The notes beneath the pieces are model-generated. The model had not been told where the DNA came from. It was given only the letters and a program-made list of their open reading frames with translations, and did no database searches. Made by a program: the position numbers and the translations under genes. Positions 27,695 to 36,340 of a DNA stretch of 64,000 nt are shown here, piece by piece. How positions within the stretch are numbered: position 1 is the first letter of the stretch; every line of letters begins with the position of its first letter. Source of the stretch: Phycisphaerae bacterium (GTDB lineage: Bacteria; Planctomycetota; Phycisphaerae; UBA1845); NCBI GenBank assembly GCA_013360585.1, contig JABWBH010000002.1, forward strand, positions 62,001-126,000. The letters run 5' to 3'.

Positions 27695-28237
27695 TCAGCG
27701 CTTCGAGAACTGGAACCGCCGGCGGGCGCCCGGACGACCGTACTTCTTGCGCTCGACCTCACGCGGATCGCGGGTCAGAAGCCCCCGGGCGCGCAACACG
27801 CCTTCATATTCCTTGTTCGCCAGCTTCAACGCCCGCGCAACGCCCAAGGCGATCGCACCGGCCTGACCCGTCGTCCCTCCGCCCCCGACGTTCACGAACA
27901 CGTCCAGGTGTTTGCGGGTCTCGGTCACCTCCAGAGGCGTCTCAATCGTGCGTCGATCGCGCTCGACCCGGAAGAACTCGTTGAACTCGCGCCCGTTGAC
28001 CTTGAAGGCGCCCGATCCGGGACGCACGCGCACCCGGGCAACCGCTGTCTTGCGCCGCCCTGTGCCCCAGACGTAGCCGTATTTCTTGCTCGCCTCGAAG
28101 GCGGCCGCGTTGAACGCAGGAATCGGCGCCTCCGGCTTGGGCGGCGCCGCTTCGATCATCGGCGCTTCGTCATACCCCCGACGCCCGCGCTCGCGGTCCC
28201 GATCTCCGAAACGTTTCTTTCCCTTGTCGCCGTTCAC
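27695..28237 (-). CDS. rpsI: 30S ribosomal protein S9 with N-terminal extension
   Basis: A 180-residue S9, a small-subunit protein whose C-terminal tail reaches the decoding centre. The core (about residues 53-180) begins with GYVWGTGRRKTAVARVRV and ends with the conserved KKYGRPGARRRFQFSKR. S9 is usually near 130 residues, so there is an extension of about 50 residues: a charged stretch (KGKKRFGDRDRERGRRG) followed by a Pro/Ala-rich linker. The extension has no internal start with a better ribosome site. The gene follows rplM on the same strand with a 100-base gap, the classical rplM-rpsI pair, and ends at a strong terminator. Confidence 0.97.
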   Translation of the reverse strand: MNGDKGKKRFGDRDRERGRRGYDEAPMIEAAPPKPEAPIPAFNAAAFEASKKYGYVWGTGRRKTAVARVRVRPGSGAFKVNGREFNEFFRVERDRRTIETPLEVTETRKHLDVFVNVGGGGTTGQAGAIALGVARALKLANKEYEGVLRARGLLTRDPREVERKKYGRPGARRRFQFSKR

Positions 28238-28337
28238 TCTCGGTCAACCTCCCGCCGATGCCTGCTGGTTCCTGATCGCTCGTTCCGCTTCACCGTTTCC
28301 CGCGCGCCTCGAGCCGTCTGAAGCACCCTCGTGACGG

Positions 28338-28778
28338 TTACGACCACGCCTTCGGAGCGTGATTCGTGTGCGGATGCTCCGCGCCCTTGTACACTTTCAG
28401 CTTCTTCATCATCCGCGCGCCCATCGCCGTCTTCGGCATCATCCGGCGCACCGCGTACTCGATCACACGCTCCGGGTGCCGCTGCAGCACCTGCTGGATC
28501 GTATTGCTGCGGAACCCGCCGTAGTGGTACGTGTACCGGTCGTAATGCATCGTCTCCAGCTTCCGACCGGTCAGTTTGAACTTGTCCGCATTCGTGACCA
28601 CGACGTAATCCCCCGTGTCCACGTGCGGCGTGTAAGTCGGCTTGTGCTTGCCCATCAGAACGTTGGCGATCTTCACCGCCAGCCGCCCGAGAACCTGCCC
28701 CGACGCATCCACGTGAATCCACTCCCGCTTCACGTCCGCGGGACGGGCCAAGTACGATTTCTGTCTTCCTGCGGGCAT
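28338..28778 (-). CDS. rplM: 50S ribosomal protein L13
   Basis: A 146-residue L13, an early-assembling large-subunit protein. The start at 28778 (MPAGRQKSYL) has AGGGGTG upstream and gives the normal length; a longer reading from 28865 would add 29 residues with no family similarity. Conserved parts are WIHVDASGQVLGRLAVKIANVLMGKHKP, GDYVVVTNADKFKLTGRK, HYGGF and RMMPKTAMGARMMKKLKVYKGAEHPH. First gene of the rplM-rpsI unit. The 267 bases upstream include a very AT-rich patch (about 29000-29015) that may belong to its promoter, but I cannot place the boxes with confidence. Confidence 0.97.
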   Translation of the reverse strand: MPAGRQKSYLARPADVKREWIHVDASGQVLGRLAVKIANVLMGKHKPTYTPHVDTGDYVVVTNADKFKLTGRKLETMHYDRYTYHYGGFRSNTIQQVLQRHPERVIEYAVRRMMPKTAMGARMMKKLKVYKGAEHPHTNHAPKAWS

Positions 28779-29045
28779 CTGTTCTGCACCCCTGACGGTT
28801 CCGATCTTCGTCTCGTTCGCTTTACCGAAGACCGGCAAGCTTATGCCAACCCCCCCGACCGTCAAGACCCCGCGTCATTTTCGCTCCTGAAAACGGAGTC
28901 CGGCGCGGCAGGAGGCAACCGCCCCGCGACCTCGGGGAGGAATGAGCGAGAAGAGCCTACCTAGAACCGCTCAGTTCACCGCCCAAAGCGGAAACGATAT
29001 GCGATAAAAAATAAAGCAAGACTGCCTTTGACGAAACACCCCTCG

Positions 29046-30293
29046 TCACGGCTTCAGATTGAAGCAAACCACGCGATCAGCGTTGTCTCGCGCAAGCAGG
29101 CGTCCGTTGTGAATGACCGGGACCGTCCAGCACCGGTCGGCCAGAATTTCCGCCTCGGTCATCGGTTTGAACCCCTCCGCCGACGCTTTCGCAATCCGCA
29201 GCTTTCCCTCGGAGCCGAGGAAAACCAGGTTCCCTTCCGCCAGCACCAGCGTCCCGTCCCTCAGTCGCGGTACGCGCCAGACCTCGCGACCCGTGGCGAA
29301 CTCGACGCACGCCAGCGAGTTCTGATCGCTGCCGAAAAGGAACCCCTCATGCAGCAGGCAGGTCTGAAACTTGCTCAGCAGGACGGTGCTCTTCCAGATC
29401 TCACTGACCTTCAGGTTCTCTCCGTCAGGCTCGATTTTGAACAAACCGCACCCCGTGTTGTACCCGGAGGTCAGGAAGAGCTTCCCGTCGTGAAAGATCG
29501 GCGACGCCGCGTTCACGTCGTAACTGGTCTTCCAGGGGATGCGCAGAACGAGCCGTCCCGTCCCGGCCTCGACGATCACCGCCGACACCCCCGTGAATCC
29601 GACGATGTAGCGCTTGCCGTTGAAGGTGAAAGGATACGGCGTGGCGTACCCCGCCGGGTCATCCCCCGACTTCCAGACCACCTCCCCCGTCGTCCGGTTC
29701 AACGCGGTCAGCGCGCCTTGATCCTTGCCGCCCGACAGGACCGCGAGCTCGCCTTCGATCAGCACGGATCCGGAGTAACCCCACTGCGGAACATGATTGA
29801 ACGTTCGTTCCCAGACCAGCGCTCCGTCGGACGCGTTGACGCAGACAAGCCGCCCGTGCGCGCCGTGGACGTACACTTTTCCGTCATGCACGGTGGGCGT
29901 CGCCCGCGTTCCGTCCCACGAATTCTGCACCCACTCCTTTTCGATCGGGAACTTCCAGAGAATCTTCCCCGTGGCCGCCTCCAGACAGACGAGCACCTGC
30001 TGCTTGTCGATCTGCCCGCAGGTGAAGACGCGGTCGCCAACGCAGGCGAACGAGCTGTAGGAAGGCCCCAGCTTCTGCTCCCAGACCAGCGGGATGGGCT
30101 GGCTCCACTCATACCGCAACCCCGTCTCGGTGCTGACGCCGTCGAACCGCGGACCTCGGAAGTTCGGCCAGTCCTCCGCAAACGCCGTGGCGCACGCCGC
30201 CCAGAACAGACCCGCCGCGCAAAACACGCATGAAGCGGCTCGCGCACTCGACTTCAGGCTCGTGCAATTGATCGCCCTCGAAAGTGTCCGCAT
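29046..30293 (-). CDS. Exported PQQ-like (BamB-type) beta-propeller protein
   Basis: A 415-residue protein with a signal peptide ending near CATAFA (about residue 39). The mature part begins DWPNFRGPRFDGVS, the usual opening of PQQ-binding-like propeller proteins in planctomycetes, and consists of repeated blades with W-x-x-x and AATGKILWKF, NASDGALVWERT and NRTTGEVVWKSGDDP, each of the A-x-x-G-x-x-x-W type. BamB-like proteins act as scaffolds outside the inner membrane; true PQQ enzymes need extra residues that I do not see clearly. AGGGG precedes the ATG. Its neighbours do not reveal a pathway. Confidence 0.88.
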   Translation of the reverse strand: MRTLSRAINCTSLKSSARAASCVFCAAGLFWAACATAFAEDWPNFRGPRFDGVSTETGLRYEWSQPIPLVWEQKLGPSYSSFACVGDRVFTCGQIDKQQVLVCLEAATGKILWKFPIEKEWVQNSWDGTRATPTVHDGKVYVHGAHGRLVCVNASDGALVWERTFNHVPQWGYSGSVLIEGELAVLSGGKDQGALTALNRTTGEVVWKSGDDPAGYATPYPFTFNGKRYIVGFTGVSAVIVEAGTGRLVLRIPWKTSYDVNAASPIFHDGKLFLTSGYNTGCGLFKIEPDGENLKVSEIWKSTVLLSKFQTCLLHEGFLFGSDQNSLACVEFATGREVWRVPRLRDGTLVLAEGNLVFLGSEGKLRIAKASAEGFKPMTEAEILADRCWTVPVIHNGRLLARDNADRVVCFNLKP

Positions 30294-30712
30294 GTTTCAG
30301 GCCCCTGGCAGGCGTGACGACTCCCCTGTCGCGGCTACGCCGGATCAACCCTCGTGATCGCGCGCCCGACCGATCGTCAACGATTCCTCCCAACCGGAAT
30401 GATATCCGGTGAACCCCCGCGAGCAACAAAGGTTGCGCCGGACGGCGGCCTTGCGACGCCTGCGCCCCGCATGCCGCCGCGTTCCAAATCCCGTCGAGGC
30501 GTTAGCGCGGACTGCACATTTTCTCATTGATTGCATTGCGCGTCCCTTGCGGACTCTTGCTGACTCGCTAGCCCGCGCTTCGCCAAGTGTTGACAAATCA
30601 TCGTTTTCATCTGCGCACGCGGTCGCCGCTCCTCGCCGCGTTAAGGAGCAAGACTGGGCTGCATCAAGCGGGAACAAGACTGGCCTGCATCGTCGCGTTA
30701 AGGAGGAACAAT
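30294..30712. other. Divergent intergenic region
   Basis: This 419-base region separates two divergently transcribed genes for exported proteins and should contain both promoters. A perfect TTGACA is at 30588-30593 on the plus strand, but no good -10 box lies 16-18 bases beyond it. The last 75 bases before the plus-strand gene carry a duplicated sequence described separately. No gene is supported. Confidence 0.45.
30638..30705 (+). repeat. Local duplication including the ribosome site of the next gene
   Basis: GCGTTAAGGAG occurs at 30638-30648 and again at 30695-30705, where it is the Shine-Dalgarno sequence of the gene at 30713. Between them CAAGACTGG and CTGCATC occur twice, 26 bases apart (from 30649 and 30675), with one changed base between. 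The pattern indicates nested tandem duplications. Confidence 0.6.
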
Positions 30713-31483
30713 ATGCGTCGCTACGGTCTGAACCTCGGGGGGCGCTCCGGAATCGTGTTGTCGTTCGGTCTGATTCTCGCCCTGGGAAGTCCGGCTTCGA
30801 AGACCCTTGCGGAAACGGGCGCCGCGGCCGCGTCGAATCGCGCCCAGCCGTCGGCATCGTCAGGCGGTTCGGGTTCGCAGCGAGCTTCGTCCCCGGAATC
30901 CCGTCCCACAGATCCGGTTGCCCCGCGACCTTCGCTCGCTTCGCGGGTTCTGGTTCATGCGGACGAGTTCCCTCGAGAGGTGGCGTCGACGGACGGCGCG
31001 GAGACGCACGGCGTCGCGGACATTCAGTTCCGCAGGTTCTTCAAACCGATCGGTCGTCGCGGGCTGGAGTACACGGATGAGTTGTGCGCGCTGGACGGTC
31101 ATCGCGTTCGGATCGTCGGCTACGTGGTGCGCCAGTCAAAGCCCCTGCCGGGCGTGTGCCTCCTGGCGCCCTACCCGCAGACTCTGCACGAGGGAGAGTG
31201 GGGGCTGGCCGAAGACCTGCCCCCCGCCACGGTTCACGTACTGCTGTGCGAAAGCGAAAAGGACCAGATCGTCCTGCCGTGGCGCGGACCGGTCATGCTG
31301 ACGGGCGTACTGAGTCTGGACAACCGCCTCGAACCAGATGGCAGAGTCTCGACCGTCCGCCTCCAGCTTGAGTCGGCGTGGAGCGAAACAGCGCGGACGG
31401 GAACGGATTGGGAGGAGCCGGCGGGCGCGGTTGCGCCAGCCTCCGCGGCGACGCATGAAAGCGGCTGCGGACATGATCATTAA
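30713..31483 (+). CDS. Exported protein of unknown function with Cys/His tail
   Basis: A 256-residue protein; the ATG at 30713 follows TAAGGAGGA closely. A signal peptide (residues 1-34, ending near LAE) leads into a Ser/Ala/Pro-rich linker of about 55 residues. The folded part (about 90-235) contains LDGHRVRIVGYVVRQSKPLPG, LLAPYP and VHVLLC, followed by VMLTGVLSL, a pattern like the small beta-barrel of DUF3299 proteins. The C-terminus ends ESGCGHDH, which could bind a metal. The alkaline phosphatase gene begins 39 bases downstream on the same strand, so the two are probably an operon, possibly linked to metal handling or phosphate release outside the inner membrane. The DUF3299 link is tentative. 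Confidence 0.6.
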   Translation: MRRYGLNLGGRSGIVLSFGLILALGSPASKTLAETGAAAASNRAQPSASSGGSGSQRASSPESRPTDPVAPRPSLASRVLVHADEFPREVASTDGAETHGVADIQFRRFFKPIGRRGLEYTDELCALDGHRVRIVGYVVRQSKPLPGVCLLAPYPQTLHEGEWGLAEDLPPATVHVLLCESEKDQIVLPWRGPVMLTGVLSLDNRLEPDGRVSTVRLQLESAWSETARTGTDWEEPAGAVAPASAATHESGCGHDH

Positions 31484-31522
31484 CGGGCTTCCCGGGGTAA
31501 CGACGCAGACAGGAGGACGGAT

Positions 31523-33487
31523 ATGAAGACGAGTATGCATCCGCGCGGGCGGACATCAGGAAGGGTCGGCGCGGTTCTGGGGGTCTTGGCGCTCGCCGCC
31601 GCGACCAGCGCGGCGCCGACGGTGTTGCGGCTGACGCCGCCGAGCAATCTGTTCCGGTTCGGGAACCCGAACCTTCCGGTGGTCTCGCGGTTCATCGCGG
31701 GGCAGCGGTTCGACCTTCAGGCGACGATCGCCCCGGACGAGGGTCAGACGATCACTGGCGCGCGGTTCCTGGTGGACGGCGTGGAGGTCAGCGGGCCGGT
31801 CACGCTGACGCCGGCGACCGTGAACGGTCTGCCGGTCAACACGACGATCGCCACGCTCCGCGCCTACGCCAGCGAGTCTTACGGCGTTCACGATCTGACC
31901 GTCGAGGCGACGCAGAGCGACGGCGCGGTCATCAGCGCGACGGGCAATTTCGAGATCGTCGAGCTGAACTTCGGCAAGGGGCGGGCGAAGAACGTCATCG
32001 TGCTCATCGGCGACGGGCTGGGCATCGCCCACCGGACTGCGGCGCGGATCATGGCGCACGGCGCGTCGCAGGGCAAGGTCAACGGCGCGCTGGCGATGGA
32101 CCGCATGCCCTACACCAGCAGCGTCATCACGCATTCGCTGAACTCGATCGTCACGGACTCCTCGCCGGGTTCGTCCTGCTACTCATCGGGCAACAAGGCG
32201 AACAACAATCAGCACGGCGTCTTCCCGGATGACACGACGGCGGTGTTCGACAACCCGCGCGTCGAGTTGATGGGAGAGTTCCTTCATCGGACGCAGGGCA
32301 CGGCGCTGGGCATCGTCACGACGTCGGACATCTTCGACGCGACTCCGGCCGCGTGGGCGACGCACACGCAGTCGCGCAGCGCCGGGACAGGCATCTGCGA
32401 CCAGTATCTCGACGATGCGAACGCGACGGGTCTGCGCGTCCTGATGGGCGGCGGACGGAAGTGGCACCTGCCGAATACCGAGCGCGGCTCGCAGCGCAGC
32501 GCGAACAACGATTACATTCTTCCCGAGGAACTGCACACGGCGTGGGGCATCGCTCCGGGCGTGATCGACCCGGAACGCGATCTGATCGCGGATTACGAGG
32601 CCGCGGGCTGGACCTACGTTGCGGATAACACCGAGCTTTCCGAAGTCGGTCCGGACGCCAAGAAGCTCCTCGGCTTATTCACGCTGTCCAACATGAACGT
32701 CGCCCTCGACAAGATCGACGGACGGCGCGGCAATTCGAACGTCGTCGATGATTACGGATTCCCCGATCAGCCGATGCTCGACGAGATGACCGTCAAGGCG
32801 CTCGAGGTGCTCAGTCAGAACCCGTCCGGGTTCGTGCTGATGGTCGAGGCGGCCTCGATCGACAAGCAGGCGCACAACATGGACAGCGAGCGGTGGCTGC
32901 TCGACACGCTGGAGTTCGACCGGGCGGTGGACCGCTGCCTTCAGTTCGCCGAGGCGAACCCGAAGACGCTGGTCATCGTGACGGCGGATCATGAGTGCGC
33001 CGGGATCAACATCATCGGCGGATCGCGCGTCACGGATGCGGACCTTGAAGTCCGGGCCAACTCGGGCGGCGGCGCGGGCCAGCTTCGCAACGGCGTCGTC
33101 GGCACGTACGAGTCCGCCGGATTTCCGAGGTACTCGCTCGACGCCGACGGATATCCGGTCACGACGAACATCGACTACCGCATGCTCATCGGCTACGCCG
33201 CCAACGCCGACCGGTACGAGGACTGGCGCACCAATCCGCTTCCGCTGCGCGACAGTCAGCAGCCGTTCAACAACGAGCCGCCGTTGAATCAGTATCCGAA
33301 CGGACCTCTCAACCGCGACACCGCCGGCAACTTCCTGGTCACGGGCCAGATCGCCGATCCGGTCGCGGCGCACACGGCGTCGGACATCCTTCAGTCCGCG
33401 GCCGGGCGCGGGGCGTCGCGCTTCACCGGCGTGATGGACAACACCGACACGTTCTTCCTCATCATGGACGCGGTGGTGAGGAACTGA
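31523..33487 (+). CDS. Exported alkaline phosphatase (PhoA superfamily)
   Basis: A 654-residue alkaline phosphatase that would release phosphate from monoesters outside the inner membrane. AGGAGG lies before the ATG, and a signal peptide ends near TSAA (about residue 31). Residues 35-150 form an Ig-like domain. The catalytic domain then has NVIVLIGDGLGIAHRTAAR (metal-binding Asp), the nucleophile region VTDSSPGSSCYSSG, and VTADHECAGINI with metal-binding Asp and His. The variant TDSSPG replaces the TDSAAG of classical PhoA. A 12-bp terminator lies directly downstream. Cotranscription with the preceding exported protein is likely from the short spacing. Confidence 0.92.
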   Translation: MKTSMHPRGRTSGRVGAVLGVLALAAATSAAPTVLRLTPPSNLFRFGNPNLPVVSRFIAGQRFDLQATIAPDEGQTITGARFLVDGVEVSGPVTLTPATVNGLPVNTTIATLRAYASESYGVHDLTVEATQSDGAVISATGNFEIVELNFGKGRAKNVIVLIGDGLGIAHRTAARIMAHGASQGKVNGALAMDRMPYTSSVITHSLNSIVTDSSPGSSCYSSGNKANNNQHGVFPDDTTAVFDNPRVELMGEFLHRTQGTALGIVTTSDIFDATPAAWATHTQSRSAGTGICDQYLDDANATGLRVLMGGGRKWHLPNTERGSQRSANNDYILPEELHTAWGIAPGVIDPERDLIADYEAAGWTYVADNTELSEVGPDAKKLLGLFTLSNMNVALDKIDGRRGNSNVVDDYGFPDQPMLDEMTVKALEVLSQNPSGFVLMVEAASIDKQAHNMDSERWLLDTLEFDRAVDRCLQFAEANPKTLVIVTADHECAGINIIGGSRVTDADLEVRANSGGGAGQLRNGVVGTYESAGFPRYSLDADGYPVTTNIDYRMLIGYAANADRYEDWRTNPLPLRDSQQPFNNEPPLNQYPNGPLNRDTAGNFLVTGQIADPVAAHTASDILQSAAGRGASRFTGVMDNTDTFFLIMDAVVRN

Positions 33488-33557
33488 CGCGACCACGCGG
33501 GATAGGCCTGCGGCGTCAGGCGGGTTCGGCGTCGTCAGGAACAATCTGAAAGACCGG

Positions 33558-33605
33558 GGGAAACCGTCGGGCGACGACACGCGCCTCGACGGTTTCCCGC
33601 TTTTT
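33558..33605 (+). terminator. Rho-independent terminator after alkaline phosphatase
   Basis: GGGAAACCGTCG and CGACGGTTTCCC are perfect 12-bp arms separated by 17 bases and followed by GC and five T residues. It ends exactly at the stop of the convergent dinG gene and may serve both. Confidence 0.9.
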
Positions 33606-35560
33606 CAGACGCCGCGGTTCACGATCGTCCGGCACTTCGGCAGGCTCTCGAGAAAAGTTCGTCCGTAGGATTTCGTCACGACCCTCGGATCGAGAATGAC
33701 GACGATGCCCGTGTCCGTCTTCGTTCGCACGAGCCGCCCGAACGCCTGGCGCAGCTTAAGTACCGCTTCGGGAACCTGGAACGTCATGAAAGGATTGCCG
33801 CCCTCCTCGCGCAGTCGTTCGATCCGGGCCTCGGTGATCGGATCGTCCGGGGCGCTGAAAGGCAGCTTGACGATGATGACGCTCGACAGCGCGTCGCCGG
33901 GCACGTCGACCCCCGCCCAGAACGTGTCCGCGCCGAAGAGCACGGCGTTCGGCGTCGTCCGGAACGCCTCGAGCATCTTCGATCGGGGCATGCCTTCCCC
34001 CTGTACCAGCAGGGGGTATCCGCGCTCGCGGCAGAACCCGCTCATCTGCTCCGCACAGCGCTGCAACATCGCATGACTCGTGAAAAGAACGAAGGCCCGA
34101 CCCTGTGTCATCGGCAGGTAGCGGCGAAGACGGTCGCACACGTTCTCGAAGAAGGCTTCCGTATCCGCCGGATCCGGCATGTCTGCCTCGACGTGCATCA
34201 TCACCTGTCGGGCGAAATCAAACGGTGAACCCAACGCTGCCCGCGCCGCGCCGTCCACGCCGAGGCGCCCCTGAAGGTAGGAGAAATCCGCCTTCGGTCC
34301 GGTCGCCAGCGTCGCCGACGTCAGAACCACGCCGCGCACCCGGTCAAAGAGCATGCGCTTAAGCGTCGGACCGATGTCCAGCGGCGAGCCGCCGAGCGTT
34401 ACCCGCAGCGCGCGGTCGCGGCGGTGCTCGATCCAGTACACCCAGTCCGGCGCGGATTGCGCGACCCACCGCTCGACGCCGCCGCCCAGCTCGGCGCAGC
34501 GACCCGCCGCCGCCGTGATCGACAGTTTCTCCTCTTCATCCGCCGCCTTGCCCGCCAGCTCCTTGAGAGACTGCTCGAGGCGCGACAGCGCCGGCGTGAG
34601 ACGGTTGACGATCGGCGGGGGCTGCATCACGCGCCCGTTCCGGCGTCCCTGCGACTCCTGCCAGTGCGCGGCCTCCGCGAAGAACGTCTCAGCGGCGTCG
34701 AACGTCTCCTTCACCAGCGGAATGCATTCCCGGTGCATCAGCGTGGCGGCCAGCAGCCCCTTGCCGGTCCGCTCATGATGCAATCCGTTCAGCAGGTGCT
34801 GCACCTGCGCGAATGTGACGCGCAGACCGAGCTGGCCCGCCGCCGCCTGCTCCAGGGTGTGCGCCTCGTCGAGAATGAGGCGGTCGTAATCCGGAAGGAC
34901 CGCCGCGCCCTGCTCACGCAGCGCCAGGTCGGACAGCAGCATCGCATGATTGACGATCAGCAGATGCGCCCGATGCACGCGGCGCCGCGCCTTCTGATAA
35001 AAACACGCCTCGAAGTGCGGACACTTCCGGCCGAGACAGTCCTGTCCGTCGCTGAGCGCCTTCTCCCAGACCGCCGGCTTCGGCACGAACGACAGGTCCG
35101 ACAACGATCCGTCGCGCGAAGTCTTCGCCCAGCGCTCGATCCGCGTCAGCTCGTCCACCTCGCCGCCGGTGTTGAAGAGCTGCCCGGCGTTCTGCGCCGC
35201 GCGTCCCAGCCGCCGCAACCCGACGTAGTTTGACCGCCCCTTGACCAGCGCCGCGGAAAACTCTTTCGGAAAGATGCTCGACAGGAACGGGATGTCCTTC
35301 TCAACAAGCTGCTCCTGAAGCGCGATCGTGTGCGTGCTGATGACGATCTTTTCCTCGTGCTCGACGGCCCGGAGGATCGCCGGCACGAGGTAGGCGAAGC
35401 TCTTTCCCACGCCCGTCCCCGCCTCGACCAGCAGGTGCGACCCTTCCGCGAACGCCCGATCGACAGCCTGCGCCATCTCGATCTGCTGGGGGCGGGACTC
35501 GAACCGCGGAAGGTGTCGGGCGATCAGGCCGTCCGCCGAAAGCAACGAGGTCGAGTTCAT
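33605..35560 (-). CDS. dinG: DinG/XPD-family DNA helicase
   Basis: A 651-residue superfamily 2 helicase of the DinG type, which unwinds DNA 5' to 3' and helps resolve R-loops and repair intermediates. Visible are the Q-motif region (ESRPQQIEMA), Walker A GTGVGKS (48-54), STHTIALQEQL, the DEAH box (231-234), and C-terminal motifs LFGADTFWAGVDVPG and LRQAFGRLVRTKTDTG. Three Cys at 175, 180 and 186 have the same x4/x5 spacing as three cluster ligands of E. coli DinG. The position expected for the fourth, in KGRSNYVGLRRL (residues 108-118), lacks Cys, so the Fe-S cluster may be absent or ligated differently. Convergent with the phosphatase gene. Confidence 0.9.
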   Translation of the reverse strand: MNSTSLLSADGLIARHLPRFESRPQQIEMAQAVDRAFAEGSHLLVEAGTGVGKSFAYLVPAILRAVEHEEKIVISTHTIALQEQLVEKDIPFLSSIFPKEFSAALVKGRSNYVGLRRLGRAAQNAGQLFNTGGEVDELTRIERWAKTSRDGSLSDLSFVPKPAVWEKALSDGQDCLGRKCPHFEACFYQKARRRVHRAHLLIVNHAMLLSDLALREQGAAVLPDYDRLILDEAHTLEQAAAGQLGLRVTFAQVQHLLNGLHHERTGKGLLAATLMHRECIPLVKETFDAAETFFAEAAHWQESQGRRNGRVMQPPPIVNRLTPALSRLEQSLKELAGKAADEEEKLSITAAAGRCAELGGGVERWVAQSAPDWVYWIEHRRDRALRVTLGGSPLDIGPTLKRMLFDRVRGVVLTSATLATGPKADFSYLQGRLGVDGAARAALGSPFDFARQVMMHVEADMPDPADTEAFFENVCDRLRRYLPMTQGRAFVLFTSHAMLQRCAEQMSGFCRERGYPLLVQGEGMPRSKMLEAFRTTPNAVLFGADTFWAGVDVPGDALSSVIIVKLPFSAPDDPITEARIERLREEGGNPFMTFQVPEAVLKLRQAFGRLVRTKTDTGIVVILDPRVVTKSYGRTFLESLPKCRTIVNRGV

Positions 35561-35676
35561 TCGGGCATTATGACGGAATCCGCGCGGTCGGGCACGCCGG
35601 ACCGCTTGTGTCGACGGCGACCCTCAGGTATGACGACGCATCGCGCGAACGTGGTGTTTTCAGGAGAGTTTTCGTG

Positions 35677-36309
35677 ATGACGCGGGTGAATCTCGGGCGG
35701 AGGCGGGGAAACGCGGCGGGCCTCTTGTCGGTGTTTGTGCTGATGCTGGCGTCATGCGCGCCCGGCGGCGGCTCAGGGTCGAACCAGAACGACAACGCGC
35801 CAGAGAACTCAAACGACAACGCAGGCGGCAATGAGAACGACAACGCCGACGGCATCACGCCGGGCGTCGAGATCTCCGTGCCCAACGAAGGCGCGCAGCA
35901 CGTCCCAGCCGGCACGCAGGTCGAGTATGAAACGATTCCGCCCGCCTCCGGTCCGCACTGGTCCTCCGCCAACCCTCCCGCGCCGGTGGATCCCGGATTC
36001 TACGAGGACGCCCTTGAGGAAGAGCAGTGGGTTCATAACCTCGAACACGGGTACGTCGTCGTTCTGTATGACTGCGGAGGGGAGTGCGAGGCTTCGCTGC
36101 TGGCGGATCTGACGGCGTTTGCGGATGAGACCGCGCCGAGCGAAGTCTTCGGGTACGCGAAGATCGTGATCGCGCCTTATGACGGGCTGGCGTTCCCGCT
36201 CGTCGCAATCGCGTGGGACGTGCAGATGTACCTGGAGACCTACGACGAGGCGGTGCTCGCCGCGTTCTTCGAGAAGTACCAGGACGAAGGCCCTGAACAA
36301 GCCCCTTGA
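35677..36309 (+). CDS. DUF3105 lipoprotein with Asn/Asp-rich linker
   Basis: A 210-residue lipoprotein. The ATG at 35677 has GGAGAG eight bases upstream. The signal ends in the lipobox LASC (Cys about residue 27). Then comes a linker made of N-D-N, N-E-N-D-N and similar units over about 30 residues, a composition frequent in planctomycete lipoproteins. The C-terminal domain (about 70-200) is DUF3105, with PPASGPHW and VHNLEHGYVVVLYDC. The His, Glu and Cys of this signature suggest a metal or redox site, but no function is known. Its stop is followed by a hairpin shared with the convergent galK. Confidence 0.85.
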   Translation: MTRVNLGRRRGNAAGLLSVFVLMLASCAPGGGSGSNQNDNAPENSNDNAGGNENDNADGITPGVEISVPNEGAQHVPAGTQVEYETIPPASGPHWSSANPPAPVDPGFYEDALEEEQWVHNLEHGYVVVLYDCGGECEASLLADLTAFADETAPSEVFGYAKIVIAPYDGLAFPLVAIAWDVQMYLETYDEAVLAAFFEKYQDEGPEQAP

Positions 36310-36313
36310 GCAC

Positions 36314-36335
36314 GCCGCGGCCTCGGACCCGCGGC
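36314..36335. terminator. Bidirectional hairpin between DUF3105 gene and galK
   Basis: GCCGCGG and CCGCGGC pair perfectly around an eight-base loop in the 31-base gap between the two convergent stop codons. No T-run. Confidence 0.4.
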
Positions 36336-36340
36336 TTCCG

